Assembly (NCBI GenBank): GCA_020852515.1
Contig: JADZAS010000025.1
Location: 121,291-185,290, forward strand
Reading direction: 5' to 3'
Origin: Phycisphaerales bacterium
GTDB taxonomy: Bacteria; Planctomycetota; Phycisphaerae; Phycisphaerales; UBA5793
Length of the DNA stretch: 64,000 nt
The position numbers and the translations under genes are program-made. This document shows, piece after piece, positions 25,633-33,874 of this stretch; within the stretch, counting starts at the first letter, position 1, and every line of letters begins with the position of its first letter. Below the pieces are notes generated by a model, which was not told where the DNA came from, searched no databases, and worked only from the letters and a program-made list of their open reading frames with translations.

Positions 25633-27008
25633 CGCAATGCACTCGCCGCGCCCGCCGCCTCCGCCGCCCGGCCCCCGCTGAGGTAGTACCGGCAGAACGA
25701 ATCGAGTCTGCCGTCGCGCCGGATCACGTGCGTACAGCAGCGGTCGATCCGATCCTGGTCGAACGTCCACGCATCCATGAACGGCTTGATGAAGATGCGA
25801 AACGGCTGATCGGGTCCGATCTCGAGTTGCTTGAGCACAGCGCCCAGCGGCTCGCTCTCGCAGCCGCATTGCGCGAGATCTTCGAGCCGGTAGTCGAGCC
25901 GATTGGACAGGAATCCCTGAAGCGATGCGAGGTCGATGAACCGGCTCAGGCCGACCGGCCCGCTGTCGGTGCGGATCAGGTAACTCATCGTGTGGCAGTT
26001 CGGATCGCCGCACGGCAGGGGGGTGAAGTCTTCGATCGTCAACTGCCCCGCGCTCTGGCTGACGAGATCGACGATGACATCGCCGACGGAGATCGGTTCG
26101 TGGGCGTGACCCGCCATCGGCAGCGACGTCTCGACGGCCGGCACGCGACCGGAGCCGAACATGGGCTGGAGCGTGATGCCCCGGCAGTGTGGCCGCTCGA
26201 GCCCGAATCGCAGCGCCTCGCCCAGATGCCGTCGCGTCTGCTCGGTGACGACCATTCCCAGCGTGGTCGGGACGCCGGCCCGGCCCGCCAGGTCGATCGC
26301 CTGCTCGCGCAGGGCTCGCAGATCGGCCCCGCGCAGCTCGACCTGCCCGGCCTGCTGGGTTCCGTCGAACTGCAGGTACAACTCGAACTTGCGGTGCAGT
26401 TGTCGCAGGCGACCGAGTTGTTCGCGAAATGCCCCGTCGCGCGCGATGCGCACGCCGTTGGTATTGATGAGAACGTAGCCGATGTCGCCGCGCTGCAGAG
26501 CCCACTCAAGCAGCCGGAAGAACTCCGGGTGAATGGTCGGTTCGCCGCCTGAGAGTTGCAGGATGTCGATGAAACCTTTGCGTGTGAGCACCTGCTCGAC
26601 ACAACGCACGTACTCGTCGAAGCTGATGCACTCGATGCGTTCATCGACGCCCAGGGGTGAGGCCGCAAAGCACGTCGGACACGTCAGATTGCACGTATCG
26701 ACAATCTCAATGAGTGCGACGCAGGTGGACAGCACGTCGAATGGATCCGTCGCGGCCCGCGCGGCGCCGGCTTCTGCCGATGCGCATCCGCAGCCGGAGC
26801 CGCACGCGCCGCGCGAGTCGTAGTAGAACCGCGCATCGCGGGCGAGGAGTGTTTCGAAATCGCCGTGGATCTCGCAGCGTTTGGTCATGAACACACCGCC
26901 GCCGCGCTCGAATACACTGGCGTCGATCTCTGCCAGGCACACGGGGCAGCGGCTTCGCGTGGTCTTGATCGGTTGTGCGCCGTTCAGAATGGAGAGCGAA
27001 ACGCTCAT
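25629..27008 (-). CDS. Radical SAM enzyme resembling tetraether lipid synthase (Tes, COG1964)
   Basis: A 459-residue radical SAM protein. The N-terminal domain has CPVC (21-24) and KRCEIHGDFE, a small metal-binding module. The SAM cluster motif is CNLTCPTC (C106, C110, C113), with GGEP at 154-157. Further cysteines occur at PLPCGDPNC (C333, C338), CGC (381-383), RCC (424-425) and FCRYY (C439). The end, IKPFMDAWTFDQDRIDRCC, matches my recollection of the MJ0619/Tes family, which joins lipid tails in archaeal tetraether membranes. Extra cysteines would bind auxiliary Fe-S clusters. Start and stop overlap neighbours by ATGA on both sides. Radical SAM is certain; the Tes-like role is inference from motif layout. 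Confidence 0.9.
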   Translation of the reverse strand: MSVSLSILNGAQPIKTTRSRCPVCLAEIDASVFERGGGVFMTKRCEIHGDFETLLARDARFYYDSRGACGSGCGCASAEAGAARAATDPFDVLSTCVALIEIVDTCNLTCPTCFAASPLGVDERIECISFDEYVRCVEQVLTRKGFIDILQLSGGEPTIHPEFFRLLEWALQRGDIGYVLINTNGVRIARDGAFREQLGRLRQLHRKFELYLQFDGTQQAGQVELRGADLRALREQAIDLAGRAGVPTTLGMVVTEQTRRHLGEALRFGLERPHCRGITLQPMFGSGRVPAVETSLPMAGHAHEPISVGDVIVDLVSQSAGQLTIEDFTPLPCGDPNCHTMSYLIRTDSGPVGLSRFIDLASLQGFLSNRLDYRLEDLAQCGCESEPLGAVLKQLEIGPDQPFRIFIKPFMDAWTFDQDRIDRCCTHVIRRDGRLDSFCRYYLSGGRAAEAAGAASALR

Positions 27009-27487
27009 GCGCCCGTCATCACCACCCAGACACAACCGCCGAACACCAGGAACGGCCACAGGATCGACAGCACGCCAAGCGTGACCATCAGGCGGCGGTT
27101 CTGCTCAGCGCGCGGGCCCAAGTTGATGTCCTGACGGTTGAGCAGCCTGAACTGGATCGGGACATTGAAGATGCACGCCAGGAACGAGGCGCCAAGGAGA
27201 ATCAGAGACAACGGCAGGACAAAGTTGCCGTCGCCCACGCCCGTCATTGGCACGACCGTGAAGAGCAGGTAAAGCGCCATCGGCCAGCCGAAGCGCAGCA
27301 CCAGGTTCAGCGTCATCGGCGCCGGCTCTTTCGCCACCGAGAGCGGGTCGTATTCCTCACCGCACTCAGGACACGCGCCATCCTGGGGGAGCCCGGAGAG
27401 CCGATAGCCGCATTTGATGCAGTACGCTCGCTCGCCAAGCGTCGCCGGTTTCACGCCAGGATTTGCCGATTGCGGCTGCTCACTCAC
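27005..27487 (-). CDS. Zinc-ribbon membrane protein heading the radical SAM operon
   Basis: A ~160-residue protein with an N-terminal ribbon CIKCGYRLSGLPQDGACPECG (about residues 23-43 from the GTG) and three hydrophobic segments (LRFGWPMALYLLFTVVPM, VLPLSLILLGASFLACIF, LGVLSILWPFLVFGGCVW). The start is GTG 27487 or TTG 27493; neither has a strong ribosome site. Its stop overlaps the radical SAM ATG by four bases (27005-27008), so the two are translationally coupled. It is the same family as 17145, 23438, 44028 and 45813, but only here is it in an evident enzyme operon. Confidence 0.8.
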   Translation of the reverse strand: MSEQPQSANPGVKPATLGERAYCIKCGYRLSGLPQDGACPECGEEYDPLSVAKEPAPMTLNLVLRFGWPMALYLLFTVVPMTGVGDGNFVLPLSLILLGASFLACIFNVPIQFRLLNRQDINLGPRAEQNRRLMVTLGVLSILWPFLVFGGCVWVVMTGA

Positions 27488-27596
27488 GCACAAGCATATC
27501 TCACGTCATGATGATGAGACACGCCCCGAGCAGCAGAAACGGCACGAGAGACGCCGAGGACACCACGCCGGGCAGCATGATCCCCATCATTGCGCA

Positions 27597-27624
27597 AGAA
27601 AAGCCCCGGCCGCGCGCCGGGGCT
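27597..27624 (-). terminator. Rho-independent terminator after the peroxiredoxin gene
   Basis: On the minus strand AGCCCCGGC (27624-27616) pairs with GCCGGGGCT (27610-27602) and is followed by TTTCTTG. It lies 40 bases after the peroxiredoxin stop and separates that gene from the radical SAM operon. Confidence 0.8.
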
Positions 27625-27663
27625 CGCTGGAAATCGGATGGTGCGGCCACTTCGCCGCGCGAT

Positions 27664-28134
27664 TCACGCCGCGGTCTGCACGGCCTTCTGCACTTCGTCG
27701 TAGTTCGGCTCGATGCCTGGGTTCTCGGCGACCCATGAGTACGCAACCTTGCCGTTGCGGTCGATGACGAACGCGCTGCGCATCGCGACGTTCTTGAGGC
27801 CGATGAGATCTTCCATGAGCACGCCGTACGCCTTTGCCGCTTCGCGGTTGAAGTCGCTGAGAAGGGCGAACGGGAGCTTGTTCTCCTCGGCAAACTTCTT
27901 GTTCACGAACGGGCTGTCCACGCTGACGCCGTAGATCTTGGCGTTGAGCCCGCTCCACTTGCTCCAGTTGTCGCGCATGGTGCAGAGTTCCTTGGTGCAC
28001 ACGCCGGAGAACGCGAGCGGGAAGAAGAGCAGGACGATCTTGTTCTTGCCGATCTCATCGCCGAGATCAATCCACTGCTTGGGTTCGGGTGAGAGTTTGA
28101 CCGCTACGGCCTTATCGCCGACCTTAAGTGCCAT
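27664..28134 (-). CDS. Peroxiredoxin (AhpE/Bcp-type)
   Basis: A 156-residue thiol peroxidase. The peroxidatic cysteine lies in FFPLAFSGVCTKELCTM (P-x3-T/S-x2-C pattern), about residue 48, with a second cysteine four residues later as in several atypical peroxiredoxins. A conserved arginine follows in MRSAFVIDRNGKVAY. It reduces hydroperoxides using thioredoxin-like donors. GGAG is nine bases before the ATG at 28134. It is followed by a strong terminator and preceded by a 108-base gap to the next terminator, so it is probably monocistronic. Confidence 0.92.
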   Translation of the reverse strand: MALKVGDKAVAVKLSPEPKQWIDLGDEIGKNKIVLLFFPLAFSGVCTKELCTMRDNWSKWSGLNAKIYGVSVDSPFVNKKFAEENKLPFALLSDFNREAAKAYGVLMEDLIGLKNVAMRSAFVIDRNGKVAYSWVAENPGIEPNYDEVQKAVQTAA

Positions 28135-28242
28135 GATGTGCTCTCCATGTTGATGGTTCAGGTGTGAATGCAAGGGTATGTCGCGGCGATGCGCCGGGCA
28201 CACGGGCATTCGAGCATTCGGTGATAGGCTCTAGAGGCAAAG

Positions 28243-28277
28243 AAAAAGCATCGCGGCGCCCGCACGGGCGCCGCGAT
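28243..28277 (-). terminator. Terminator of the first CXXCH secreted protein gene
   Basis: A 12-bp perfect stem, ATCGCGGCGCCC/GGGCGCCGCGAT, with loop GCAC or GTGC; the minus-strand side is followed by GCTTTTTC. It lies 28 bases after the stop codon. Confidence 0.85.
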
Positions 28278-28305
28278 CCGATGCAATGGCATGTTCGTTG
28301 GGCGC

Positions 28306-29226
28306 TTATTCTGCCCGCGCCACGTTGCTCGTCGTGCACGATGCCACGTCGAGCAATTGGAAGTACCCGCCGCACACGCCCGAGCCGACGTTGGCATTGA
28401 GCGTGCGACCGCCGTTGCTGTCCGAGTTGCCCTGGAAGGCGATCTGGATCTGGTTCGAGCCGAGGCCCAGCTGCGTCCCAGCGCACGGGTAACCGTTGGG
28501 GATGCGGAAGCTGCCCGTGTTGCGCGCGTAGATCAACGCCGCGGTGCGGCTGGGTGTCGCGCCGGTCCAGGAGATCATGATGGGACCTCCTCCTGGGCAG
28601 GTGGCGTTCACGGTGAGGCTTGGTCCGCCGCCTGGCGTGACCTCGAGGTAGAACAGTTCACTGTGATACCAGCCGTCGCGCTGCACATCGCGCCCCACGA
28701 GCGCGAACAGGAGCAGGTAGTATCCGGGCGGCGTGGCGGCATCAACCTGAATGTCGTAGGTGACCTGGGTCGGGTCGCTGGTGCCCCAGTCGTAGCCGTC
28801 GTATTCGCCGTCGGCGCGGACGAAGTAGGTCGGCCAGTTGGCGCCGCGGAAGACGAGCCAGGCCGGGTCGTCGTCATAGACGAGCGTGCCGCCCTGTGTC
28901 ACTTCCTCGTCGTCGAAGCCGATGATCTGGAACGCGTAGTTCTCGGTGCCGTCGATGGCGCGCATGCTCATGCCCACGCTGCCACCAGCCGGCGCGGAGT
29001 AGTACTTGAGTTCGCCCTGGTCGGGCACGCCCTGGCGCTCAACAGGATCGACCAGCCCGGTGTAGTCGAGCAGTTCCATGCGGTCGTTGACGATCGTGGA
29101 GTGGCAGAAGTAGCAGTTGCCATCCACGCCGGTGCCGAACGCCGGGTAGGCCCAGGCGCTGCCGGCCGCCGAGAGAACAGCCAGGCAGAGTGTGAGCAGT
29201 CCGATACGCAGTTGCGCAAGGTTCAT
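28306..29226 (-). CDS. Secreted protein with single heme-c motif (CXXCH) and a shared C-terminal domain
   Basis: A 306-residue exported protein. The signal peptide (hydrophobic core LLTLCLAVLSAAGSAWA) is followed by GNCYFCHST, a CXXCH heme-binding site, at about residues 38-46. A beta-rich domain follows, with GYDWGTSDPTQVTYDIQVDA, and then a ~100-residue C-terminal domain (ATCPGGGPIMISW ... CGGYFQLLDVASCTTSNVARAE) with four cysteines. The layout recalls choice-of-anchor-V/reeler-like proteins but I cannot confirm this. GAGGAG precedes the ATG at 29226. It is the paralogue of the next gene and lies next to the cbb3 operon, suggesting a respiratory or electron-transfer link. Confidence 0.82.
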   Translation of the reverse strand: MNLAQLRIGLLTLCLAVLSAAGSAWAYPAFGTGVDGNCYFCHSTIVNDRMELLDYTGLVDPVERQGVPDQGELKYYSAPAGGSVGMSMRAIDGTENYAFQIIGFDDEEVTQGGTLVYDDDPAWLVFRGANWPTYFVRADGEYDGYDWGTSDPTQVTYDIQVDAATPPGYYLLLFALVGRDVQRDGWYHSELFYLEVTPGGGPSLTVNATCPGGGPIMISWTGATPSRTAALIYARNTGSFRIPNGYPCAGTQLGLGSNQIQIAFQGNSDSNGGRTLNANVGSGVCGGYFQLLDVASCTTSNVARAE

Positions 29227-29423
29227 TTCTCTCTCCTCATCAGGATTACCGGCCTCGTCGGCCGCACATCCGCTCGAACGGCCCCCCCGATCCACCGGCA
29301 GTTTAGGGTACACCAGGAATGTGCCGCAGGCGGAAAAAACTCGCACAAACCAGCGAAGAAAGCGCAGATGTTTCGTATCTCATCGCACGCCGGCGGCCTG
29401 GCGCTGTGGCGCGTGCCCCGCGC

Positions 29424-29455
29424 AAAAAGCCGCGACGCCAGTGAGGCGTCGCGGC
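29424..29455 (-). terminator. Terminator of the second CXXCH secreted protein gene
   Basis: An 11-bp perfect stem, GCCGCGACGCC/GGCGTCGCGGC with a five-base loop; on the minus strand TTTTT follows. It lies 70 bases after the stop. Confidence 0.9.
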
Positions 29456-29524
29456 GCTTCGTCGCAGGATGTCAGGCGCCCTGACGGCCACTTGGGCGTG
29501 TCGCCGGGCTCTTTGAACGCGAGG

Positions 29525-30439
29525 TTATTGCGCCTGGACCACGTTGCTCGTCGCGCACGTTCCGCCGTCAACGAGCTGGAAATAGCCTCCGCAGACTCCA
29601 GGGCCCGCATTCGCGTTGAGAGTACGGCTGCCGTTATTGCCGGCCGGCCCCTGGAACGCCAATTGCAGCTGATTCGGCCCGAGGCCGAGCCGGGTGCCGG
29701 GACAGGGGCTGCCGCTGGGGATCACGAAGTTGCCCGTGGTGCGGGCGTAGACGAGGCCGACTTGGCCACCGGGCGTCGCTCCGGACCACGAGATGACGAT
29801 CGCTCCGCCCGACGGGCAGGTGGCGTCCACCGTCAGCGTCGGGCCGGTGCTTCCCGTGACTTCGAGGTAGAAGAGTTCGTCCTGATACCACTCGCCGTTC
29901 TGCTTGCCGGCCAGCGCATAGCGCATCAGGTAGTACCCGGGCGTCGCCGACTGATCGACTTGGATGTTGTAGGTGACGCTGGTCGGATCGCCGGTGCCCC
30001 AGTCGTATCCGTTGCGGCCACCGTCTGCGCGGCAGAAGTAGGTCTTGAAACTGCCGCGATATGCGAGCCAGGCGGGGTCGTCGGTGTACACGAGTGTCCC
30101 GCCGTGCGTCACATCGGTCGCGTCGAAACCGGTGATCTGAAACGCGTACTGGTTGGCGCCGTTGATGGCTCGGATGGTCATGCCGACGTTGCCGCCGGGC
30201 GCTACGGAGTAGAACTTGAGCGAACCCTGATCGGGGACGCCCTGCATCTCGACCGGATCGACCGTGCCGGCGAAGTTGAGCAGTTCCATGCGTCCAGTCT
30301 GGATGCTCGTGTGACAGGAGAAGCAGTCGCCGTTCGTGCCCACGGCGAGATCCGGGAACGCGAGCACCGGCGAGGTCGCCGCCGAGACAAACATGAGACC
30401 GAGAAGGGAAAGGCCATAGAGGTATCGCTGAGACGCCAT
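29525..30439 (-). CDS. Secreted protein with single heme-c motif, tandem paralogue
   Basis: A 304-residue exported protein, clearly homologous to its neighbour over its whole length. Signal peptide (LSLLGLMFVSAATSPVLA), then GDCFSCHTS (CXXCH, about residues 37-45), then GYDWGTGDPTSVTYNIQVD and the C-terminal domain with ATCPSGGAIVISWSG and CGGYFQLVDGGTCATSNVVQ. Both copies keep the heme motif, implying selection on it. AGGAG lies six bases before the ATG at 30439. A candidate promoter is 80 bases upstream and a strong terminator follows, so each paralogue appears to be an independent unit. Confidence 0.82.
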   Translation of the reverse strand: MASQRYLYGLSLLGLMFVSAATSPVLAFPDLAVGTNGDCFSCHTSIQTGRMELLNFAGTVDPVEMQGVPDQGSLKFYSVAPGGNVGMTIRAINGANQYAFQITGFDATDVTHGGTLVYTDDPAWLAYRGSFKTYFCRADGGRNGYDWGTGDPTSVTYNIQVDQSATPGYYLMRYALAGKQNGEWYQDELFYLEVTGSTGPTLTVDATCPSGGAIVISWSGATPGGQVGLVYARTTGNFVIPSGSPCPGTRLGLGPNQLQLAFQGPAGNNGSRTLNANAGPGVCGGYFQLVDGGTCATSNVVQAQ

Positions 30440-30518
30440 TGTCAACTCCTTTTGTAGAAATGGGTCTGTCGTCATCGCGCGGCGCCTGAGGCGTGCACCG
30501 TCGTGTGGGACTGAGCAC

Positions 30519-30547
30519 AAAGTAACTCATTTTTCAATGGTGGTCAA
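30519..30547 (-). promoter_or_regulatory. Candidate promoter of the second CXXCH gene
   Basis: On the minus strand TTGACC (30547-30542), 17-base spacer, TACTTT (30524-30519). Confidence 0.4.
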
Positions 30548-30694
30548 TAAAAACGAATGCGATGCGCGAGCAATCAGGGAAGCGGCCCTGATCATCTCTG
30601 CAAGTGGCAAAAATTTCCGCGCAAGGCTGTCAGTGTTCGCAACTCGTTGCGGGGATGAGTCGGGGCGCGAGCCGCTGAGCTGATGCACGCTGCG

Positions 30695-31498
30695 TCAACG
30701 TTGATCGGACGCTTCGACACCCGCTGGCGCATCACTGCAGAGCGGGCATGCGGCCTCGCTGAGCGGCGCTTCGGCACGCGCCGCGGTCGGCCACGATCGC
30801 CAGAGGAAGACTGAGCCGACGACGACCGCCATGAGCATGCCAGCCTGGTGGCCGTGCCGGCGCCACCGGATCGGAATCAGGCGCACGGCCAGCACCACAC
30901 CGGTCAGCGCCGGCACTGTGCCCAGGCCGAATGCGATCATGCCCAGCGCCGCGGCGAGCGGATCACCCGTCGCGCTGACGGCGGCGAGCATCACGTACAC
31001 GAGACCGCACGGAATGAACCCCATGACGGCGCCGAGCAGGAATCGTGCGGTAGGAGAACTCTGCTGCGCCAGGCCGCGCAGCAGCGCGGTGATCGCCGAG
31101 AGAGAGCGACTCGGGGCGCCCGATTCAAACACGCCGGCGCAACTCGTTACAGGCTTGAAGAGCAGCGCGATGCCAACGACGATGGCAAGCACGCCGGCAC
31201 CGACTCCAAGCCAGTTCTGGATCTGACCGAGCCACAGGGCCTCGCGCAGCCCGGCGCCGAGTGCGCCGGCGACCGCGCCGAGCAGCGCATAGGTGCTCAC
31301 GCGGCCGGCGTGGTACCAGAGCAGCTCGCCCGCCGCACGCCGCGTTGTTTGTGAGATGCTTACCCCGTTCACGGTGATCTCGGCGGGCCGCTGGACTCCG
31401 GCGATCGCGGTGAGAATCGGGCCGCACATGCCGATGCAGTGCAGGCTGCCCGCGAGCCCCGCAATAAAGAACCCGAGCCAGGTGAGTGCGAGCGTCAT
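30695..31498 (-). CDS. TauE/SafE-family (COG2836 type) membrane protein of the cbb3 operon
   Basis: A 267-residue polytopic protein with about six membrane helices. The first loop GSLHCIGMCGP is typical of the COG2836 group, which occurs with cbb3 oxidase assembly genes and is implicated in copper or metal handling. The helix-breaking MGFIPCGLVYVML segment is also characteristic. The C-terminus ends in a CPLC motif that could bind metal. Its ATG overlaps the CcoI stop (ATGA at 31495-31498). It is the last gene of the operon. A transport substrate cannot be inferred. Confidence 0.85.
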   Translation of the reverse strand: MTLALTWLGFFIAGLAGSLHCIGMCGPILTAIAGVQRPAEITVNGVSISQTTRRAAGELLWYHAGRVSTYALLGAVAGALGAGLREALWLGQIQNWLGVGAGVLAIVVGIALLFKPVTSCAGVFESGAPSRSLSAITALLRGLAQQSSPTARFLLGAVMGFIPCGLVYVMLAAVSATGDPLAAALGMIAFGLGTVPALTGVVLAVRLIPIRWRRHGHQAGMLMAVVVGSVFLWRSWPTAARAEAPLSEAACPLCSDAPAGVEASDQR

Positions 31499-33705
31499 GC
31501 CGGGTGCACCTTCGGGACTTTCAGAGGCGCGCTGGGGTCGCCTGTCGCGCCAAGCGCAGGACCCCGCCATGTGCGAGGCTCGGCGACAGCGGGATTGGAT
31601 CGAAGTGTGACGGTTCGGGACGCGATGATGATCGTGATCGCGCTCGAGAGCACCATGGCGATGGCGGCAAACGCCGGGGTGAGCATCCCCAGCGCGGCCA
31701 GCGTCAATCCGACGGTGTTGTAAGCGAATGACCAGCACAGCGCCATCGCGATGCGGCGCCGGGCGACACGGCCGGCGCGCAGCAGCAGCGTCAGCCGGTG
31801 CAGATCGCCCTCCAGCAGGCTGACCTGCCCTGAAGCGTGGGCCAGGTCGCTGCCCCCCGCGACGGTGATGCCCAAGTCGGCCTCGGCCAGAGCGAGTGCA
31901 TCGTTGATGCCGTCCCCGGCAAACGCGACCGGCCCGCGAGCTTCAATGCGGCGCTGACGGATTGCCTCTCGCTTGGATTCGGGCGTCTGCAGACTGTGCA
32001 CCGGCAAGGCGAGAGCCTCGGCGAGTTGGCCTGCGCGGACCGGCGAATCTCCCGTGAGCACTTCGGCTTGAACGTGCATCGCATGCAGTTCATTCAGCAC
32101 GGCGGCGGACTCGGATCGAATCGACTCGGCAAGCCCGAACCACGCGACGAGTTCATCATCGCGCATGAGCGCGACGGGCAGAAGGCCGTCGAGTTCGGGG
32201 GGAGGCTCGATGCATGCAGATCCAGCAGCCGAACCGTTCGCCCCGATGCGGCCGATGAACCAGCGCCGGCCGCCGATGATGCCGCGCACGCCCACGCCGC
32301 TGATCGGTTCGAGTTGCGCGACGTCTGGCAGCGAAGCGCAGTCGCACTCGGACCAGGCGCGCGCAATCGGATGCCTGGAGGCTCGCTCAAGCGCCGCGGC
32401 GATCAGGATCGGCTCCACCGCCGGGTCGAGGCGGATCGTGCGCTGCACACGGAAATCGCCGGTGGTCAGCGTGCCGGTCTTGTCAAAGAAGATGTGGCGG
32501 ACGGTGGCGGCGAGTTCGAGCGCGCGGGCGCTGCGCACGACCACGCCATGGCGCGCCAGGTGTGATGCGACTGCGGAAATCACCAGCGGAGCAGTGAGCC
32601 CCAGCGCGCATGGGCAGGCGATGAGCGCGACGGCCAGGCCCCGCATCACGCCCTCGACGGGATCGCCATGGCGCACCCACTGGAAAGTCAGCACCCCCAG
32701 CGCCAGCACGATGGTTGCCGGGATGAACAGCGAGGCGACGCGGTCGGCAAGGCGCTGAACTGCAGCCGGCTCGCGCTGAAGGTCGTGGAGCTGGCGAATG
32801 ATCGTCTCGATGCGGCGCTGGGAGGCGCCCGAAGTGGCGCGCACCCAGATGAGGCCATCGAGCACCAGCGAGCCGGCAAACACTGCGGCGCCCGGACCGC
32901 CGCGCTGAGGTTCCGATTCCCCCGTCAGCAGCGACGCGTCGATCGTCGCGTGCCCGCGTTCGATTTCCCCGTCGACGGCAATCGCCTGCCCGGCTGCGAT
33001 GCGCGCGATCTGGCCAGGTCGAACGTTGGCGACGCGGATGGTCTGGTCTCCGGCGGGAGTTTCGATGGTGACTTCATCGGGAACATTGAGCAGCCTTCCC
33101 TCGGCGCTGCGCACGGCGGCGGTCTTCATCTTCGCTTCGAGGTACTGGCCGATGGTGACGAGCAGAAGAATCATCGAGGCGGAGTCGAAATAGAGCGGCC
33201 CGGCCCCGCGCAGGACGGATGCAGCGCTGACGACGTACGCGGCAAGGGCGCCGCCGGCGATGAGCAGCGCCGCCTGAAGCCTGCCGCGGCGGAGGTCTTC
33301 CCAGGCGCCGCGCGCTATGGGTATCCACAGCGTGAGCATGACGCCCGACCCAAGCAGCAGCAAAAGCCAGCGAAACAGGCCTTCGAGTGCCGCATCGGCG
33401 CGCGTCGATGTCGCGGCCCCGGCGAGCGCGTCGGCGCCGTAAAAGCAGAACGAGAAGACCATGAGATTCATGCCAAAGAAGATGCCCAGCCCGATGCGCA
33501 GCATGGCTGAACTGACGGACTGATCGGCCTCGCGGCTGGCCAGCAGCGCGTGGACGAAGCGGCATCCGCTGCAGCAGAACAGCGGTTCATCGGCGCCGGC
33601 GGCGGACCCTCGCCGCGGCAGCAGCGAAGGCGCTACGGGCAGGCCGCAGTGCGCGCATGCACACTCTCCGGGCACGTGCAACGAGCTTTCAGGCGGTAAA
33701 CTCAT
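31495..33705 (-). CDS. ccoI: CcoI/FixI-type copper-translocating P-type ATPase
   Basis: A 736-residue P1B-ATPase that supplies copper for cbb3 oxidase assembly. N-terminal cysteines (CAHCGLPV and FCCSGCRFVHALL) form the metal-binding module seen in CcoI proteins in place of a plain HMA domain. Then come the membrane helices, phosphatase loop DASLLTGESEP, metal site ALIACPCALGLTAP, phosphorylation site FFDKTGTLTTGD and hinge AFAGDGINDALAL. It lies between the CcoQ-like gene and the TauE/SafE gene, overlapping the latter by four bases. The C-terminal ~40 residues after the last helix are extra and unstructured. Confidence 0.93.
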   Translation of the reverse strand: MSLPPESSLHVPGECACAHCGLPVAPSLLPRRGSAAGADEPLFCCSGCRFVHALLASREADQSVSSAMLRIGLGIFFGMNLMVFSFCFYGADALAGAATSTRADAALEGLFRWLLLLLGSGVMLTLWIPIARGAWEDLRRGRLQAALLIAGGALAAYVVSAASVLRGAGPLYFDSASMILLLVTIGQYLEAKMKTAAVRSAEGRLLNVPDEVTIETPAGDQTIRVANVRPGQIARIAAGQAIAVDGEIERGHATIDASLLTGESEPQRGGPGAAVFAGSLVLDGLIWVRATSGASQRRIETIIRQLHDLQREPAAVQRLADRVASLFIPATIVLALGVLTFQWVRHGDPVEGVMRGLAVALIACPCALGLTAPLVISAVASHLARHGVVVRSARALELAATVRHIFFDKTGTLTTGDFRVQRTIRLDPAVEPILIAAALERASRHPIARAWSECDCASLPDVAQLEPISGVGVRGIIGGRRWFIGRIGANGSAAGSACIEPPPELDGLLPVALMRDDELVAWFGLAESIRSESAAVLNELHAMHVQAEVLTGDSPVRAGQLAEALALPVHSLQTPESKREAIRQRRIEARGPVAFAGDGINDALALAEADLGITVAGGSDLAHASGQVSLLEGDLHRLTLLLRAGRVARRRIAMALCWSFAYNTVGLTLAALGMLTPAFAAIAMVLSSAITIIIASRTVTLRSNPAVAEPRTWRGPALGATGDPSAPLKVPKVHPA

Positions 33706-33733
33706 CTTCTGAAGTTCGCCCCATCGTCCTCGC

Positions 33734-33874
33734 TCAGTCCGGCCCGCTGAGCAGCAGGAAGCGCACGAGGTAGATGATCGCAGCCGTGAAGAACGTGATC
33801 CACATCAACGTGAGAAACCACGGGAAGTGATATCCCTCGTAGGTATGCGCCAGGTGACGACGGAACACTCTCAC
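33734..33874 (-). CDS. 46-residue CcoQ-like membrane protein
   Basis: A short gene that is easily missed. GTG start at 33874 overlaps the upstream stop (GTGA), and a perfect AGGAGG lies seven bases ahead. The product VRVFRRHLAHTYEGYHFPW... has one membrane helix (WFLTLMWITFFTAAIIYLVRFLLL) and a short C-terminus ending SGPD. Its size, single helix and place after ccoN-ccoO match the CcoQ/FixQ subunit that stabilises the oxidase. Sequence similarity to known CcoQ is not evident by eye, so the name is by position. Confidence 0.75.
   Translation of the reverse strand: MRVFRRHLAHTYEGYHFPWFLTLMWITFFTAAIIYLVRFLLLSGPD

Noticed and set aside
25633..26505. Upstream extension of the Lgt-like frame (535 residues in all)
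   Set aside because: The upstream part is an off-frame reading of the radical SAM gene; the true start is the ATG in the ATGA overlap.
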